DNA from: Rotaria macrura
Lineage: Eukaryota > Rotifera > Eurotatoria > Philodinida > Philodinidae
NCBI GenBank assembly: GCA_900239685.1
Contig: OENT01000169.1
Coordinates: forward strand, 112,108 to 176,107
DNA: 64,000 bases
Direction: 5' to 3'
The notes beneath the pieces were generated by a model, which had not been told where the DNA came from, made no database searches, and was given only the letters and a program-made list of their open reading frames with translations. The position numbers and the translations under genes are program-made. Positions 14,301 through 27,200 of this stretch are shown here, piece after piece (positions within the stretch are counted from its first letter, which is position 1; every line of letters begins with the position of its first letter).

Positions 14301-17300
14301 GGGAGGATAACATGCAAACAATTCTCCTAGGATTTGCGTCTAGTTTCATCGAGGAACCGATTGAGTCCCCACCCACTCTGATCTTTTATATTCCTATTGT
14401 CATACTTCTTTTATTTCAAAAGCATATTATATCTATATATAGTATGAAAATAGGAAATAGGCAGCATCTTGAATATATATATTTTTCTTGAATGATGAAT
14501 ATATAGTTGAAAGCTTAAAAGATGTATTAGAGAAAAAAGTGGTGTTTTTGTTCTAAAATGTAGTTTGAACCTAAGCGCCCAAGTTCTTCTCATACTTTTT
14601 TCTCTATATACTGCTTGTAACATGCATTAATGTATGACTAATTATTATGCATGATTTTATTATGAAGCGTACAACGTATAATAAAATACGCACCACATCG
14701 TACATTGAAAGGCGAAAATGACTTAGCTCTAAAAGGTTTCACGTGTTTTTATCACTTTTGTTACTATGCATAGGAGAATATTCGCTGTTGATTTATCAAC
14801 ATTAAAATACTTTTTATGATTATATTCACCTCTGTGTAGTCTGAGAAGCGGATAGATATTCATTAGAATAGTCTACAAGACATTCCATCTAAGATTTGAG
14901 TACAGCGCATTTCTTATTTATCTTTTTATTGATGGTTTTATTTTTCTTGAATTGAACAAATTATAAAGGCTCGTAATGATAAGACTACATGATTTCCTTT
15001 ATAAGTTTGATCGGCTGGTGAAAATAGATCGTAGAGAAAAACAAGAACCTTCTGTTTTCATTGAAATTTCATGCTTTACACTTAATTGTCAGTCAAGATG
15101 AAAACATAAATGTAGTAGAGAAAGAAAACACAAAGATGAACTTGATAGGCTTTTCAATTCAACAAAAAATAATAATTGGAAGCTGTATGATAAGCAGGAT
15201 ATATTTATATTAAAAAAGGGAACGGAAGTCTAAGACAACTTCAAAAGAGTTGTTTATTTATTACACTCCGCCTAACCCCAACGGTAGAAACGCATCAAAA
15301 CATTGTGTATTTATATTGATAATAACGCATATGTGACAACGATTTCGAATTCTAAGATGTGAATAAACATTTATCCAGCTGTTCTACTAGCTTCAAATTC
15401 TATGATTGAATGTTGAAAGTATTTGGATGTATAATAATGATAGTTCTTTTTTTTTTCATTAAACTAGTTCATCTAGACTAAATTTTTTATTAGATACCTT
15501 GAGGCATATGTTGAAATTTTTATCTCGTATGATTCTCATAAGAGCATAACACTAATAATTAAAAGATTTTTCTTTCGAATCTCATGAAACATATTCAAAT
15601 ACATGTTTGCTGAATTCTATTTTTATTTCGTTTATTAACGAAGACTTCCCGTTTCCTGTCACGATTGTGATAAGACGACAACATGTTGTTCATGGTTTTT
15701 TTTATCTCGCCTATTATCCATCTCTCACTATTTATATATAGCTGATTTGTCTAAGACCAATTCAATTAAAATAAATATCTCAAATACAAATAATTGAATT
15801 GTTGTTTATAATCCGAAGCATCTATTTTTATAAGAATCGACTAATGAAACTATGTTATTAAGTGAATTGATATAATCTAAACGATGTTGTTTTTTAAAAG
15901 TTCGAAATGTTCTCATAAATTGAACTTCGACTCACGTAGTTTTGTATAAGCGAAGCAATTAATTGCAAATTGTGACACACTGTATCAATAATTTCAATTT
16001 GTGATTGTTCCATTCCCTAGTTGAAAACATGTTTACACATTAATTTCATGATACTAGCATAGTAGTTTACTTGAAGAAGTTGTGGTAAAATATGATATTG
16101 ATATTTTGATAAAAGACCATTAACGCCAGTTAACTCAATAACATATTGATTATGAGCACGATGAAATTCAGGCGTAACGCCAGAATCATCATAAGCTTTT
16201 GCATATTCCTCTTGTAACTAGAGTCAATTGAAAAATAAATAGTTTAATGAAATTCATTAATCTTATTTGACATTTTTGTCGATTTCTCTAGTTAGTTTTC
16301 TAATATCGGTAAACAAATTTTGCAGACGATAGAAAAACAATTATAAATTGTTTAACGGAGAGAAAATTGGAGACTAAAAAAACTCTAAATCGATTAGCCA
16401 CTCGAATTCCTTTGAAAACTGTCAAGTACGTTATGTCAAATTTTTCTCTGTTCTATCTATGTCTACGTAGTAGTTATTTTTTATATGTGTTACGGTAATT
16501 TGAAGAATTTTCTTTCAATAATACTTTTAGAAGTCTATAGTTTTTACTTAATAAACTTGTCTTATTAATAAGTGATTGTTAATTTCAGAAAAATGATTGA
16601 TCGACACATTTGCCTAGTTGCGTAAACAAAAGAAAATAAAAATGCTTGACTCTCATTCATCTCAGTTGTTTATATCACTTAGTTTTTAATGGATAAAATG
16701 AAATCTTAGAGAAAAAAATCAGGTCTTTTTCTATTAGTAGGACAAACTTCGGTAAAGAAATGAATACAAAAACAAACAAAGTCTGTCTGATCTTGATTGA
16801 TAGAAGAAAAGAAAAGAAAAGAAACATTTCAATTTACTTCTTGCACAATTTCATGACTTTTTTCCAATACTTCGTTGAGATCACTCCGATGTTGTTTATT
16901 AATAGATAATTCCGTATTTTTATTTGTTAGAAAACTTGTTAATGGTGTACAAATTTCTTTTTCCATTAAACATGCTGTTTTTTTCAAAGTCTATTTAATA
17001 TACATATTAATAGAGTCAAGATTCGAAAAACTTTTATTTCATTTTTCTCTTTACCTGGGATTCTAATTCTGATTCAAGTAGTAGCGATTCCCATAAGTCG
17101 TACATCATACCACCCAAGTGACATCTAATAATACATGAAACTCATTAATTTTATCTCATGTCTAATGAAATATACTTGACGCGAATTTCAGTTTCAGTTC
17201 TTCTTCGAAAATCACTTGTAAGTTGATGCAATTGTGATGATGCCAAGAAACATATTTTAGCCCATTGATTCGTAAAATCAGTAACTAAATTATAGTGAAA

Positions 17301-17455
17301 TATTTAAATAAATACAAGAAAAAACTTGCTTTTCATTTTTATTAACTTAATTTAGTGAAGGCAATAGTCACTTCAGCATATTCAATTAATTTATGCCATA
17401 CTTGAGGATGAGACAAATCAACAAAACTTAGTCGACGTCTACTACTGTTCGCCAT
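2389..17455 (-). CDS. Fes/Fer-like F-BAR domain protein with disordered tail, no kinase seen
   Basis: F-BAR proteins bind and bend membranes and link them to actin signalling. Proposed exons (minus): 17455-17347, 17284-17176, 17124-17055, 16990-16838, 16217-16071, 16016-15936, 14267-14236 (tentative 32 nt exon), 13824-13773, 7145-6766, 6500-6404, 4433-4263, 3474-3046, 2893-2833, 2768-2389. Intron phases agree throughout, giving about 756 residues. Residues 1-240 are helical. The stretch HNQYVIELTGVNGLLSKYQY is closely like the HNQYVLALKG region of the Fer F-BAR domain, and ENYICSIND plus the following residues resembles the Fer FX segment. The tail (from about 400) is rich in Ser, Gln and Pro, with TPPPRRPPSSW near 538-548 as a possible SH3 ligand. 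No SH2 or tyrosine kinase domain is visible. The start follows an acceptor-like AG 9 nt upstream. The 3' end is uncertain: CAG|GTAAAC at 2511/2510 could be a donor, or the frame reads on to the stop at 2389. The F-BAR class is secure; the subfamily is moderate; the single-gene model across the long introns is inferred. Confidence 0.7.
3705..3785 (+). repeat. Purine (GA/G-rich) tract in an F-BAR gene intron
   Basis: The plus strand here is almost pure A and G, including a (GA)n core near 3719-3735 and G-runs near 3744-3762. It lies in the intron between the exons ending at 4263 and starting at 3474 of the minus-strand gene, so it is a polypyrimidine tract in that transcript. It looks like a simple-sequence expansion. 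Confidence 0.8.
10113..10129. repeat. (TA)n dinucleotide microsatellite
   Basis: A pure run of alternating T and A about 17 bases long, inside the long F-BAR gene intron. Shorter runs of the same kind occur near 5868-5883, 37414-37427 and 40249-40262. Confidence 0.85.
12655..12866. mobile_element. Possible short MITE-like insertion with imperfect inverted ends
   Basis: This 212 bp patch is more GC-rich than its surroundings. The left end reads CCAGGATGAAGCTGCC and the inverted right end reads CCAGGACGGCTGC, so the ends match imperfectly as inverted repeats. Inside, GGATCCGACAG and GGGTCCGACAG form a diverged direct repeat. No convincing target-site duplication was seen. It could be an old non-autonomous transposon or another low-copy repeat. 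Confidence 0.35.
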
Positions 17456-19499
17456 ATGCTTTATCTAAAACTGATACAAAGAAAAACATACAAATGCACA
17501 AATCTGCTGGATGCAAAACAAAATGATAAACAGTAATAATTAATTGCTTATGAAGAAAATAAAAGCCATCGATCGAATCCTTAAAAGATTAACAAGAGAA
17601 ACAGAAAAGAGAGAGGGTGAGAGATAGGGTCCTATTTATTAACATCTTGTAGAGAATCGATTCTATATGAATGCGTCCCTTTTTTTTCAAGAGTGCATAA
17701 CATAGACTAAGATCACGTTCTCAATGGAAGATATATGAAATATTTCTTTTCTTCATTCGTTATTTTGCCTTCTTTTCATCTTGGATTCATATTTTCTTCG
17801 GCTAATACTCGGGCGAGCAAGCGTACATGATGATGGTGTCAATCATTTCGCTCCCGAATGCTGCCGATGTATTCAATCCACTATCACAATCCCTTTTTCT
17901 CTCGACTGGTTAATGCTTCGGTTACATCGTTGTCTTTTGTATATGAGTTCATTTTTCTGCACGTACTCCTCCTTATTTTATTTTTCTTTTGTTCTGGCTT
18001 TTGCGTGACACGATCTATTTGAGTTGTGATATTCAAGTTGATCAACACACTAGTAACGCCATATTCCTTCGAAGATCTCTTTGTTTTCTTTTTATTGAAT
18101 AGATTTAATGTAATTATTCTTGATTATTGTTTGTCTGATGGGCTTGTTTCGTGTAACTTTAGGTTTCAACATGCCCGCGGTAATGATCTATTTTTAACTA
18201 ACTCTATATAAATTCATATGAACGGTAAAATCTCAATGGAGCTATATAGAACAACAAGGATAAAATTACACATCAGTGAACATCATCTACGACAATGTAT
18301 CGGACGATCGTATTGATATAAAACTATGAAAAAGGACAAATTTCGATAACAATTCGGTTATTATTGATTAAGTTGATGATTATTAATGAAAGAAATGAAT
18401 TGTTTTGTATGAAGAATCCAAGCATAAACTAGAGAGAATATACAAAGTAAAAACATATATAATTCAAATCACTAGTGACGAAAAGAATGCTATCATTCTC
18501 ATCAAATTTTCTTTTCAATGTGACTGATATTTTCTATGTTATATTACAGCTAGTACACTATATTTCATTCTAGTAGTCATTTATTTTCAAAGAAACACGA
18601 TACTCAATTTATCTTAATACAAGCATACTTATTATGGAATCAGTGTCACTGAGAGACGCTACTCTTTCTTTTTATTTAGAGTGACTGTAGTATTTATAAT
18701 AGTAAGTTGTTTTCATTCATAAATGTACAAAATGCCATTATTGACATGGCATTACCATTAGTGTTTTTGTTTGAAATTCATTAAACGACTTAAATACAAC
18801 TATTCAGCACTACAATGCCATCGTCTAAAATGTTTGCTTTTCTCGTTAAATAAATGCATGAAATTATAAGAAGAGTTTTGGTAAAAGAAGTTACTCAAAA
18901 CATTACACACAAGGTTTCGGGTCTCTGTTTATTTTAAGGCAAAATGTTATGTTTTCTATTAATAGTCGATGAATATTCCCTTCAAAACTAATAATCAAAG
19001 TGAAGATCAATAAACAATGTAATTTTTGTTTTCCACTATAAGTCCATTATGTACGATCATCGTTGCTATGACATTAACATGACATTTTTGTTCGTCCATC
19101 AGATTCAAAATACGTAGTACGTACTGTTTGTAAGAAAATACTGTATATAAATCGTTACGCTCGTTCGTCCTTTCTCGGTTCTCTTTTTTTTCTCGTACAT
19201 GGGTTTACGATTATATATCCGTTCGTTCTTTTTCTTTTCCTCACCTTAGCCGACGAGTAAAAGAAGGGTAAAAGAAGACGCATGCTTGTTCTGTGCACAT
19301 ATGTATCAGCCGCACCCTCGCACACGACTCCTGTACATAAAAACATTAATAACATTCGTTGCCTTCATGCCCTTCTCAATCTCATAAACACAAACTTGTA
19401 CTTTGTCCTTGTCAGAAAACATATAAATACGTTTGTGTAGTACGTATTTTCTCTCACATATTGCAATAGTTCGAATCATAGTATTCAAGAGCATTCAAA
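17456..19499. other. Intergenic region between the F-BAR gene start and the small ORF at 19500
   Basis: This must hold the promoter of the minus-strand F-BAR gene and any promoter for the plus-strand ORF at 19500. An acceptor-like TTTTAG lies just upstream of the F-BAR start. Open frames at 17781-18008, 18026-18211 and 19155-19494 have no domains and look accidental. No RNA gene was recognised. Confidence 0.6.
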
Positions 19500-19754
19500 A
19501 TGGCTTCAATGAATTATTGCTTTACTGTATGTCGTGCAGCTGAAGAACAAGTTCAACAAAAAAGTCATTCCAATGCATCATCACCAGCGGTCGACATACC
19601 GAATTCGTCGTCACCTACACCCGGTGCTTATTTCTTTGGACGGTTTTTCTCGTTTAGTTTAACTCCACCAACATCTGCATCATCGCTAGAAAATCCATTT
19701 GTTGTCCAAGCAACGAGTCTTAATGATAATAATAATAATAATGAAAATATCTAA
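19500..19754 (+). CDS. Possible small single-exon protein, unrecognised
   Basis: An 84-residue open frame begins with ATG in a good context (CAAAATGG). The product starts MASMNYCFTVCRAAEEQ, then has a Ser/Pro-rich middle (SSPAVDIPNSSSPTPG), an aromatic patch (AYFFGRFFSFSL) and an Asn-rich end coded by an AAT repeat. Codon choice resembles the neighbouring real genes more than the random open frames do. No family was recognised, and there is no signal peptide or clear membrane helix. It sits between the divergent F-BAR gene start and the 3' end of the HSF gene. It may be a genuine short gene or one exon of a longer one. Only its open frame and composition support it. Confidence 0.4.
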   Translation: MASMNYCFTVCRAAEEQVQQKSHSNASSPAVDIPNSSSPTPGAYFFGRFFSFSLTPPTSASSLENPFVVQATSLNDNNNNNENI

Positions 19755-20740
19755 TTGAATTTCCATTATTAATGTAGTTAAATTAACATTTGATTAGTCG
19801 AAAATTATATTTCGTTATTTGCTAAACATCAGATAGAAGAAATGGACAGAATAACAATTTGGAGACTTTTATTTGAACATTTAAGTCGAATATGGCACTG
19901 TTTGTTTCCGTTTTTTTAACTGTATATACATCTTTAGGTCTTGATCATTTTTTTTCTTCGCTGTAAAACGAAAAAAAACAACTTACCGACTAATAAATTA
20001 TTGCATGTCTGGAGTCATATTTTACATCGTCATTCTTTCATTGTTCAAAAATGAACTATAGGCTCGTTCTGAGTAAAAGAAGAATAGATTCACAGATGAT
20101 TTATTTTGAAATATATAATAATTCTTCTTAACATGAAATAAATGGATGGAAAGTCTGAATAGATAAACAGTTGTTTTTCCTATTATTCTTTATTATAGTT
20201 AGCAGAACGGAAGTAGAAGAACGATATTTAAGTCCTCTTTCGACAATATATTTTCAACGTTTTCTGTTTATAGATATATATTATAACTAAGCAAGACATC
20301 AAAGTTGATTGAATTGAGTACGTTGCATGTAACTTTAGTAGAAAATGAATATGCTTAATGCTTTTTTTTATTGTTCAATACAGAGAAAAACAATATGTGG
20401 CGGTAAAGACAAGAATAACGATGATGACAACAGTTACCGATTGCAACGGTAAAATATTGAATCGATGCATACACATGTATATGTCTCATTCTATGATGAA
20501 CCAACCATTAGATGTTGTCTCTTTCCACAAGAAATAAATACGCACACGTCACTAGGCTAGGCTAGAAAGAAAACGAAGCCGATTAAGAGAAGCTATCATG
20601 CGTATTTTCTTGTCTTAAAGAAAAAAAAATGAGGAAGAAAGCGAACAAAGACAAACCAAAACACGATCATGCAAATAATAAATGTACAAAAAACAGGAGG
20701 GAAAAACGCAATAGATTTTAATTAAATATTATTGTTGTTG
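19755..20740. other. Intergenic region downstream of the small ORF and of the HSF gene
   Basis: This is the convergent interval between the candidate small gene and the 3' end of the HSF gene. TTTATT near 20376 would be an AATAAA signal for the minus-strand HSF transcript. No gene or repeat is supported. Confidence 0.5.
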
Positions 20741-23700
20741 TTATTTTCTTTTAGGTGTTTGTTTTTCAAGCATAAGAATTTTATCTGTTAAATTCAATTT
20801 TTCACGTTCTAATTGTTCTATTGTATTACGTTGTTCTTCAACTTTAGCTGTTTCAGTTATTAATTGTTCAAGTAATTGATTATTAACATTAGGAATAGTT
20901 TGCGAAATAAGTGTTGGTTCGATCTGTTCAGATTTATTATTAACTAGAAAAACAAAGAATCTACCCATGAAAAAGGAAATCATTTCATCGATCTATGCTT
21001 ATCAACCTGTTGTCGATGAATGTTCAGGAAGTTTGTCTAGAAGTATACTGTCTGTTTCATTATCATTCGTAGTTGCTTGTAATAATGGTGAAAGTAATCC
21101 ACTCTCTTCACCGAATAAATCTTCGATCGATGTACCATCAGGTAAATTATCAAACATTAATTCCCGAATATTATCAAGTGAAGATTGAATATGATCAACA
21201 TCACCTGTTATATCATCTAATGAAAAATTATTTTGATCTGTCGGTGGATCGAGTTTATGTTCTTGTGAATATAATGTTGAGTTTAATGTTGGCGATATTG
21301 CATGTTCATCAATTGAATGATGTTGATTTTGTTGAAATTGATTTGAAACAAGAATTCGTTCGTCGTTGGATAATTTTGGAATTAGAATTGTTTGAATTGA
21401 ATTTCCAGGAGACTAAGAGACAGAAAGTAACTCATTAATGAAACTTAGTTTCAATTATCATTTTATATGAATAATCAATCATATCTCTATTGTTTTGGTT
21501 TTCTCACTCTCTAGAGATCTATCTATTGATGTTTGTATCTACTTCTTTTGTTAATAAATCAAAGGCAAGCATGCTAAAATATAATAGTACTGTTGATTTT
21601 TTGTTTTGCAAAAATTCAAAATATACAATTCTGATATTTGATAAATAACTTAGAATGAATGTGTCTCGCGATGGATGAATAAATTCTATAGAGATTATTT
21701 AGTTCGAACTACATCATGAATAATTTGATAAGAAGTCCTTCGCTTAGTTCATTGCTGGGCAAACATTGCGTGTCAATACTAAATTTTCAATGAATGTCAT
21801 TAGTTCTCTAAGGAAAACTAATTTTCTAATTTCGACTCGAAGTTTTCCATTAAGATACATCTACAAGAGAGTTATTTATTGGCTTATTTCTTTCCTTGGA
21901 TATGACTGTTCAATCCTAGAAATATTTTTAGACAACGATAAAGTTTTATTGTAAAGTATTCATCGATGCTTTCAAGGTATAGAAAGATGTAAGTCAAATT
22001 TTCATTGTTACTCTACTTGAAAGACAATAAAAGCGATATTATTTCATTTGTAACATGAAACAAAATGTCATTGGAAAAGCTTCAATTTTCCTAATTAGCT
22101 GTCCATAGAAGTAGTATTCGTTCAGTTAATTAAATTAGTCATACATTTAAATGAAGTAGTACAATGTTTCGATACTTTCTTTTACCATATAAATTATAAA
22201 ATTCTTTTTTTTTTTCTTTGAAAGAAATAGTTCTTGGCGAACGTGGAAATATCTACCAAAAGAATGTTTTCATTGAAGATTCTACACAGAATTTTAAATT
22301 AAATATTCATGCTTCTCAAGAGACAACCAAGATATTTATTCATGCTAAAAATTTTGTCAATTTATATTATGTATCGATAGAGATCATTTCAGAGCTTGAA
22401 CATTTTTCAACGCATATGATTGATGTACATTCATAAGTGATGACATGTACTAATAAGTAGTTAGCGAAACTATTTCCTTCATTCATCTTCTCGTTTTCTG
22501 ATCAATGAATGACAAAATGCTAGAAGAAGTGAGACATTGAAATTGACGATGAAGTTTTACGTTTCTTTTCTTGTAAAAGATCATGCTCAGAGTGGTTGGT
22601 GATGTTGATCTATCTCGTAAAACTACAAGTTAATTTTTAATATGCTCATCGTTTTCAATCTTAGTCTAACTGTTCGATCCCTCATTTTAATACGTATCCA
22701 AATGAACTATGTTATTGATCTTCATGGGAAATCAAGAACTCTAAATCTTAAGGGATGAATAAATTTTTAACACAACACGTTCTATCAAGCATTACCGTTT
22801 GAATATTTGTTAAATTTGTTGCTTGTGTTTGATCAATATTTCCTATTTTCTCATTGGTACTGTCAGTATTCAAGAAAAAATCTTCTATAAACGAATGTGC
22901 TGAATGATCTTCGTTCTCGATCTGCGGGAAAGTTTGATTTTTTTGAAGAAAATTTCTTGAATCATTTCCATTTGGATTTAGAAGTTTATTTTTTAACGTT
23001 GACCATTGGTAGTCATTTTGTTGCTGATAAGTATCATCTGAACTTTGAGCCGCTGCTGGTGGTGATGGAACAAGATCCACTAATGGTGGTGTATTAGCTG
23101 TTTGAACCCATCCACTTGTATCATTATCTGTTAGTTCGTTGATTGTTATACTTTTTTGTCGATCATTATTTGGCAAATGCGAATATAAGTGTTGTTGTTG
23201 CTGTCGCTGTTGTTGTTGTTGTTGTTGTTGTTGCTGTGTGATTGTCCGTTTCCTTGATTCTTCACCAAGCATCAATGCAGTTTGTTTACGTTTAAGTGTA
23301 TTCGTTATTGGCAAACCTGTTTCAGTCAATATTAAAGGCACAGTATTTATATTATGTGAAGCGTCTTCTGTTTGCGGATCGAGTAAATGAGGACTGATGA
23401 CTTTGTGTGATACGGACTGTTGAACTAGTTGCTTATTAGAATGTATTGAATTAGTTGTTATAAAATGTACGAGAAATTCCATTAGTTTTGAAACAATCTG
23501 TTGTTGTTTAGCATGCTTCTGTCTCAATGAACCAATTTCACCCCACAGTGCTTCATTTTCAGTTTGCATATATAACAATTTATCACTTAGTGATGTTTGT
23601 TTAGAATGTAAATTTTGTACATCTTCAAGTAAACGCTTTAATTCGATAGGACGATTCGATTTTGAATCGACATAATTTGCTGAAACAAGTGCTGATGATG

Positions 23701-24224
23701 GATGAGAACCTGAAATGATCAAGATATCATGTTATTAGTATTATTTTTTCGGAAAATCTTTTGTATAAACTCATTTATGATGAAAAACAAGACGAATCAA
23801 TACCTGTTTGTGTCGTAGTTTTTTGTTGATTGTCTGGTGCTCGTCTTTTTATTAATTCTAGAAGAGAATCGTGTCCTCGTATAAAATATGGATGAGCAAA
23901 TTCAATATCATCTCTTTCAACTTTTAATGAACCATGTTCAATAGTTGACAGCTTACGAAAACCATACATATTTAATTGACGTATAAAAGATGCAAAGTTA
24001 TTATGTTTAAAATATCTGGGTAGAATTTCACGTGAGAAACGTGATTGATCAAATACATGAAATGATACACCCGACGAATCCCATGCAATAAGATCATCAC
24101 ATGATGAATCATTGACAAGAGCCCATAATTTAGCTAAAAATGCTGTAATAGAGGTTTGTGGTGATTGATTTGAATGCTGTGCATATTCTCCATGAATACC
24201 ATCATCTATACTTTTTGAATTCAT
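20741..24224 (-). CDS. HSF1: Heat shock transcription factor (HSF family)
   Basis: This protein trimerises on stress and binds heat shock elements in the nucleus. Exons (minus): 24224-23804, 23709-22796, 21412-21007, 20943-20741. All phases agree, giving 647 residues. The DNA-binding domain spans about 26-130, with the family core ITAFLAKLW and the recognition helix region [18 protein letters not shown] leucine-rich coiled coil at about 163-230 fits the HR-A/B trimerisation domain. A polyglutamine tract lies near 296-313. Residues about 510-545 ([12 protein letters not shown], then SIEDLFGEE) resemble the HR-C region and start of the activation domain of vertebrate HSF1. The last exon adds a charged coiled coil (about 600-642) ending in KRK, which I do not know from HSF1. 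The third intron-flanked region is long: intron 2 is 1383 bp. The symbol marks the family; orthology to HSF1 rather than HSF2/4 is inferred. Confidence 0.95.
23192..23244 (-). repeat. CAG/CAA repeat coding polyglutamine in HSF
   Basis: The plus strand reads as repeated TTG and CTG triplets, coding a glutamine run with one arginine interruption on the minus strand. It falls between the oligomerisation domain and the C-terminal regulatory region of the HSF. The mixed codons suggest slippage-prone but not pure repeat DNA. Confidence 0.85.
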
Positions 24225-27200
24225 ATCTAAAAATTTGCAAATAAAACCTTTGTAAATTTCATTGTTCGTCTTATTTTATGTGTGCAAAAACCATAAATAT
24301 AATTAATGTGCAAACAATATGTCTGTTTTATGTTAGTTTCATATATTGTTATTAGTACAAGTTCTAGAATTGTAGATATTCTTCGACAAAGACTTGACAT
24401 CTGTAAGAAAAGTCATTTTGTCAATTTCTTACTAGAAAACAATGGCAAAGAATACTGGGATAGTTCAAAAAATGAAACTAGAAGTTACGATTTGGTCATT
24501 TGTTTTTAAGAATGAACGAATAGAAATAGCATAATTATGATACACTTGAAGACAACACAGTAGCACGCATTCTTTTGAGTAGAACAACGTGATCAGTAAT
24601 TGGCCGATGAATTTTTTTCTTATTAAAGTTACTGTATGATGTAACAAACATGTCGCAATTGTTGTAGTAAGAAATTTGTTTATGCTTCATCCCAAATACT
24701 TCAAAGAATCGAAATTCAACATTTTACTTATGTTTCTTGATTCAATTCAAGAGGTTCGACTTTCAGATAGAGTGAAAGTATTTTTGGGTTTTGACTACAA
24801 AAATCAAGCTCAAAAAACTATACTTTTAGTATCTAAAAATTATATTTTTCGATAATCTTTCGTACTCATATTTCATAAGTTGGTAAAACAGGTACATGTT
24901 CTTTTCACAGCAATATACTCTATATTGGCATAAGTTGACAGTAGATAGATGTTTACATTACCTCTTAATCGGTAAGAGTAACGAAGAATTTGAGTAAAAG
25001 AAACAATTATGACATCTGAAAAAGTCTGCCAAAACTGCTTAAATAAAGCTCTTGAAGAAATATGAAAACCAAATTTTATTATAACTCATTCGATGACTTT
25101 AGCTAAGGATTTAATTTGATCGAACACAAAATAAATCTAAAGATATTCGTTTTATTATTGAAAATTTGAATGTTTTTATCATGTTTACAATCTCACGTAC
25201 TTTAAAATAAGTTCCATGAAAATATCAGAGATATCTCACTCGAAATCTTTCGAATGAATGACACACTCAAATTGTCAGTATTTATCACAGTCGATCATTG
25301 TACTGAACGTACTGAAATAAATGATAGTCTGCATATTTTCTCAATCATTCTATCAGTTTTCTTGAATTTGAACTAAATTCATTACTGAAAAGGTGCAAGA
25401 TATACAAATTTCTAGCCGAAATGTATCCTTTTTCTGTCCATTTTATTCTAGTGGCAAAATACTTCAAAAACTGTTCTATCGTATCGTTTCAGACGGAGTC
25501 AAATTTATCATAAACGAGTATTTGTACAAAGAAAAAATCTAATTATTACACATCAACTATGAAGGCATTGGGTTTGACGTGATCGATTGAATCAAGCTGA
25601 GTTCGAAAAATATTCGAAACGATCGAGACTGTTTCTATTGATGTAGTGAACATTTATTCTATCAATAATTAAGAGAAAAAACAAAGAATTGATTCAATCT
25701 ATCGAACTTTTGTAGTCTTATCGATTTTCCAAGAACAATGGAGACGATAGTTCGAAAGTCTTGTCTTTTTGAAGAACATGAGTAAAGTACAGTTAGTTTT
25801 TCTCGAAAAAGATATAGAGAATTTGAAGTTCTATAAAAATACTTCTTTATGATTCCAGTATTTGCGATCGGGTGATCATAGTGTGCAAATACATTGCATT
25901 TTGAGTGAGAAACGTTTTTGCATATATCATCTTTTCACTACTGTTTCCTTCTAAATCTATTGCAAAAATCGATTCCTAATTTTTTAAACAAGGAACCATT
26001 CTTTGAAAAGTTACCTTGCATTGAAATCGCTTAGCATTGCTTTTTGAAGATTTTGGCATAAAATCTCGATAATGAAACTCAACGAGGGTATCAATAGTAT
26101 AAATAGAAGAAATCGTGTGTCCTTCGATGTGTATCAACGTGAAATTATTTTTTACGTATGCTATTCATATCAAAATAATGTCTGCAGTTCTCTATTATTG
26201 CGTCAAGATTTTCGTACTGATGAGAAGAGAAAAAACATTCTATTCCACAAATGTTTTTCTATGAAAATATTATATTACTAATTCACTTGCTAACCATTAT
26301 ATATGAGTGAATTATTCACTATGTCTAAACATGCAAGATTTTCATTTAGTTCTAGGGTAGATGAAATTCATTTCAAGTTTTAAGACAGAAAAAGAAAGGG
26401 ACTATCCATTTGTTTTTTGGATGATAGTTATATCATTCAGTTAAGTTGACTAACTACTTGTCTCAATTGAATCTTTTTTAATCAAAAGATTCTAATATTT
26501 AAAATAGAATACTTTAAGTAATATGCTAAATGATGAATGTTATGTTCTGGTAGAAAAAAAATTAGATAGGATTAAATCTAGTTTACGTATGTGTAAGATT
26601 CATCGATTTAAAGTGCTCGTTAATGCATGCATGTCGATTTTATTAAGAAAAAATAAACTTACGAATTTCAGAATTTTCTTGCTTTACAAAAGACATAGTA
26701 ACTGTTTTGAGTGAAATAATTTTGTTGAATTATCCGAACTTAAATATTGTTATGTAATACTAAATATAGATCTAAAAGGTTATGAATAAAAATCCAACAA
26801 GAAAACTTATTTTCTTATATGACGAATGAGAAAATTCATACTTAAAATCAATGACAAATCAACAGTAATACGAATATAATGGACTGTAGGATGCAAGCTG
26901 GTACCTGTTAAGTAATAAAATAAAGTATTGGAAATAAATAATTATTTCGTTGATGAAAGATTATTAACGATATTTTATGGACGCCAATCGTAGGAACAGA
27001 CGTGACAGAACCAGCATGCTAGCTACACATGTTCATCACCGCCATCTATTCAGAAAGAAATTATATTGCAACTTGCCATGCGCTCATGCATAAAACATAT
27101 CGAAGTAAATAATTACATTTTTCTCTGTACTCTTTCCTTTATCGGAATGTCCACATAAAGTGACAAATTGCTGATTAATTAAAACATCAAAAAAGAATTT

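Noticed and set aside
23139-23390. Plus-strand frame with a long cysteine run
   Set aside because: It is the shadow of the polyglutamine-coding repeat of the HSF gene on the other strand.
26978-27094. Short Arg/His-rich frame (38 codons) in a GC-richer patch of the gene-poor interval
   Set aside because: Too short and without a domain, promoter or splice context.
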